Below, piece by piece: positions 6,912 through 6,979 of a stretch of 6,979 nt of DNA. Numbering within the stretch: the first letter of the stretch is position 1; each line of letters opens with the position of its first letter. The notes beneath the pieces were generated by a model. It did not search any database. It worked only from the letters and a program-made list of their open reading frames with translations, and had not been told where the DNA came from. The position numbers were made by a program, and so were the translations under genes. The stretch is taken from the NCBI GenBank assembly GCA_949284665.1, contig CASDWR010000240.1, positions 1 through 6,979 on the forward strand, in the 5' to 3' direction. The stretch is from an uncultured Rikenellaceae bacterium. GTDB lineage: Bacteria; Bacteroidota; Bacteroidia; Bacteroidales; Rikenellaceae.

Positions 6912-6979
6912 ATGGACAGAAAAATCCATTTTCTTTGTATAGAGTACAGTCCCGCTTTAATCATTAAAACAAAGAGAGA
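6912..6979 (+). CDS. Possible start of an unknown AT-rich gene, cut by window end
   Basis: An ATG at 6912 opens a frame of 22 complete codons (starting MDRKIHFLCIEYSPAL) that runs off the window without a stop. An AAGGAGAG sequence at 6897-6904 lies 7 bases upstream and would serve as a Shine-Dalgarno site, which is unusual next to the other genes here, none of which shows one. Only 22 residues are seen and no family is recognisable; the stretch may be chance. Confidence 0.3.
   Translation, partial: MDRKIHFLCIEYSPALIIKTKR

Noticed and set aside
1..6979. CRISPR array, toxin-antitoxin pair, restriction or other defence system
   Set aside because: No spaced direct repeats and no nuclease, methylase or toxin motifs were seen; the genes are metabolic, repair or unknown.

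Overview
The window looks like chromosomal DNA from a member of the Bacteroidota, probably Bacteroidales. The family-level placement is uncertain. The evidence is two promoters of the Bacteroidetes type (a -33 TTTA box, 19 bases, then TATCTTTG or TATCTTCG), little use of Shine-Dalgarno sites, a short (477-residue) CstA, a RecO without zinc-finger cysteines, and a Bacteroidetes-style integrase remnant. Most of the window is ordinary housekeeping and accessory metabolic sequence. I did not find a new defence, CRISPR or other multi-gene system, and I do not claim one.

Layout from left to right: (1) 29-1456, minus strand, a secreted sialate O-acetylesterase-type SGNH esterase with its own promoter region. 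(2) 1457-1812, a non-coding stretch with two hairpins close to the tRNA. (3) 1813-1888, minus strand, tRNA-Thr(CGU), facing away from cstA. The 132-base gap between them holds one recognisable promoter for each. (4) 2021-5120, plus strand, a tight three-gene run: cstA-like carrier, an acidic TPR-like protein, and a YhcC-type radical SAM protein. cstA and the TPR gene overlap by 32 bases if the upstream TPR start is used, and only 9 bases separate the TPR gene from the radical SAM gene, so one transcript from the cstA promoter is likely. (5) 5121-5406, a gap with one weak small ORF that would end in an ATGA overlap with recO. (6) 5407-6132, recO, followed by a hairpin. (7) 6283-6767, a decayed tyrosine recombinase, frameshifted and lacking both ends. 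(8) 6768-6979, AT-rich sequence (about 34% GC against roughly 55% in the body of the recombinase remnant), with a possible gene start at 6912 that runs off the window.

Functionally, the esterase fits glycan foraging by removing O-acetyl groups from sialic acid or another sugar. CstA fits uptake of pyruvate or peptides under carbon limitation, and RecO serves recombinational repair. The TPR protein and the YhcC homologue have no established role; their tie to CstA rests only on operon layout. The right end looks like the scar of an old integrated element beside recO.
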